From the NCBI GenBank assembly GCA_003218345.1, contig QHNF01000270.1, positions 1 to 6,043 on the forward strand: DNA of 6,043 nucleotides. Reading direction: 5' to 3'. Position 1 is the first letter of the stretch, and every line of letters starts with the position of its first letter. A model generated the notes under the pieces. That model was not told the origin of the DNA, did not search any database, and saw only the letters and a program-made list of their open reading frames with translations. The DNA comes from Verrucomicrobiota bacterium. Lineage in GTDB: Bacteria > Verrucomicrobiota > Verrucomicrobiia > Chthoniobacterales > UBA10450. This document shows positions 5,558 to 6,043 of the stretch, piece after piece. The position numbers and the translations under genes were made by a program.

Positions 5558-6043
5558 GCCGCCAAACCGCACCGTGACCTGGTTAGAGCAGTTTTGAGTG
5601 CCCGCTTGGCAGACCTTGTAGGTGTAGGTGCCCTTGCCGCGCACCCCGATGTGATCGGTGTAGAAACCGGGGATGTTCGGCACAGTGGCAATCAGCACGC
5701 CGTTGCGATAAATGTCGATGTTGTTCGAGGTAGCTCCATTCCAAGAGAGGTCCACCGTTTGCTGCCCCTGCACCTTGTAGCCGCGCGCACTGAGCGTGAT
5801 CTGCCCCGGTGTCGGCGTAGGCGTAGCTGTTGGCGTCGTAGTAGGTGTCGGTGAAGCTGTTGGCGTTGCGGTAGGCGTGACCGTTGGGGTCGCTGTAGCT
5901 GTTGGCGTTGGTGTTGGTGTAGGTGTTGGTGTGGGTGTGGGTGTCGTGTCTGTCATGAAAGGCGCCTGGATCGCCACCGAAATAGGCGAGCCGGTCTTGA
6001 AGAAGCCTATGTTCGCTGTGCTAGTCGCCGGCGGTGCGCTGGA
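5552..6043 (-). CDS. C-terminal end of a surface/secreted protein: Pro/Thr linker and fibronectin III-like domain (partial)
   Basis: The frame stays open from the right edge to TAG at 5552-5554, giving the last 163 residues of a larger protein whose start lies beyond the window. Order: a segment containing [20 protein letters not shown], then a Pro/Thr/Ala linker (5807-5944) of (TP)n with Ala, Val and Ser interruptions, then a domain of about 80 residues (about 5555-5800). That domain reads [18 protein letters not shown], then [15 protein letters not shown], then YTYKVCQAG and SNQVTVRF. It is a fibronectin type III-like beta-sandwich often found at the end of secreted proteases and other exported proteins. 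Its two Cys residues (in KVCQAG and NCSNQ) could form a disulfide. A GTG at 5975-5977 exists but is not a believable start, because coding sequence continues upstream of it. The catalytic or binding part lies outside, so function is unknown. It converges on the permease gene. Confidence 0.8.
   Translation of the reverse strand, partial: SSAPPATSTANIGFFKTGSPISVAIQAPFMTDTTPTPTPTPTPTPTPTATATPTVTPTATPTASPTPTTTPTATPTPTPGQITLSARGYKVQGQQTVDLSWNGATSNNIDIYRNGVLIATVPNIPGFYTDHIGVRGKGTYTYKVCQAGTQNCSNQVTVRFGGG

Overview
The window (6043 bp, moderately GC-rich) looks like ordinary chromosome from a free-living bacterium. It is most likely a soil-type member of the Verrucomicrobiota (Spartobacteria/Chthoniobacterales-like). 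That placement is an inference from style: kelch proteins of the 'GSLNTAR..HTATLL.NG.VLVAGG' type with Pro/Thr tails, short heptameric tandem repeats between genes, and structured 'GGGTAGCGC'-type intergenic inverted repeats. No rRNA or other marker gene is present to confirm it.

Left half, minus strand. Three genes are read right to left. A DEAD-box RNA helicase of the RhlE type (1054-2268, GTG start) overlaps by 4 nt (ATGA) an ORF6N-domain putative DNA-binding protein (512-1057). After an 87-bp gap comes the N-terminal part of a PGM1-type ATP-grasp peptide ligase/carboxylate-amine ligase, cut by the left edge (1-424). The ligase appears to carry a frameshift just after its start. The helicase/ORF6N overlap suggests translational coupling.

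Middle, plus strand. A 225-bp divergent intergenic region with a heptamer repeat leads to an exported kelch beta-propeller protein (from 2494). It is built from six tandem units of exactly 147 bp and a seventh, degenerate one. One missing G at the start of unit 7 creates a TGA stop at 3553-3555. The seventh blade and the Pro/Thr/Arg-rich tail are therefore out of frame (3555-3815). Five bases after the tail begins a 171-bp nested palindromic element with 24-bp terminal inverted repeats (3821-3991). It is followed by a leader region and an AI-2E family polytopic membrane permease (4151-5266).

Right end. A convergent intergenic region (5267-5551) holds two heptamer repeats and an unusually dense series of hairpins. 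Then comes the C-terminal end of a minus-strand secreted or surface protein (5552 to beyond 6043), with a Pro/Thr linker and a fibronectin-III-like terminal domain. Its frame stays open to the window edge.

I found no complete new defence, toxin or mobile system. The points most worth a second look are the nested inverted-repeat element, the shared 7-bp period of four otherwise different intergenic repeats, the hairpin cluster, and the two single-event frameshifts.
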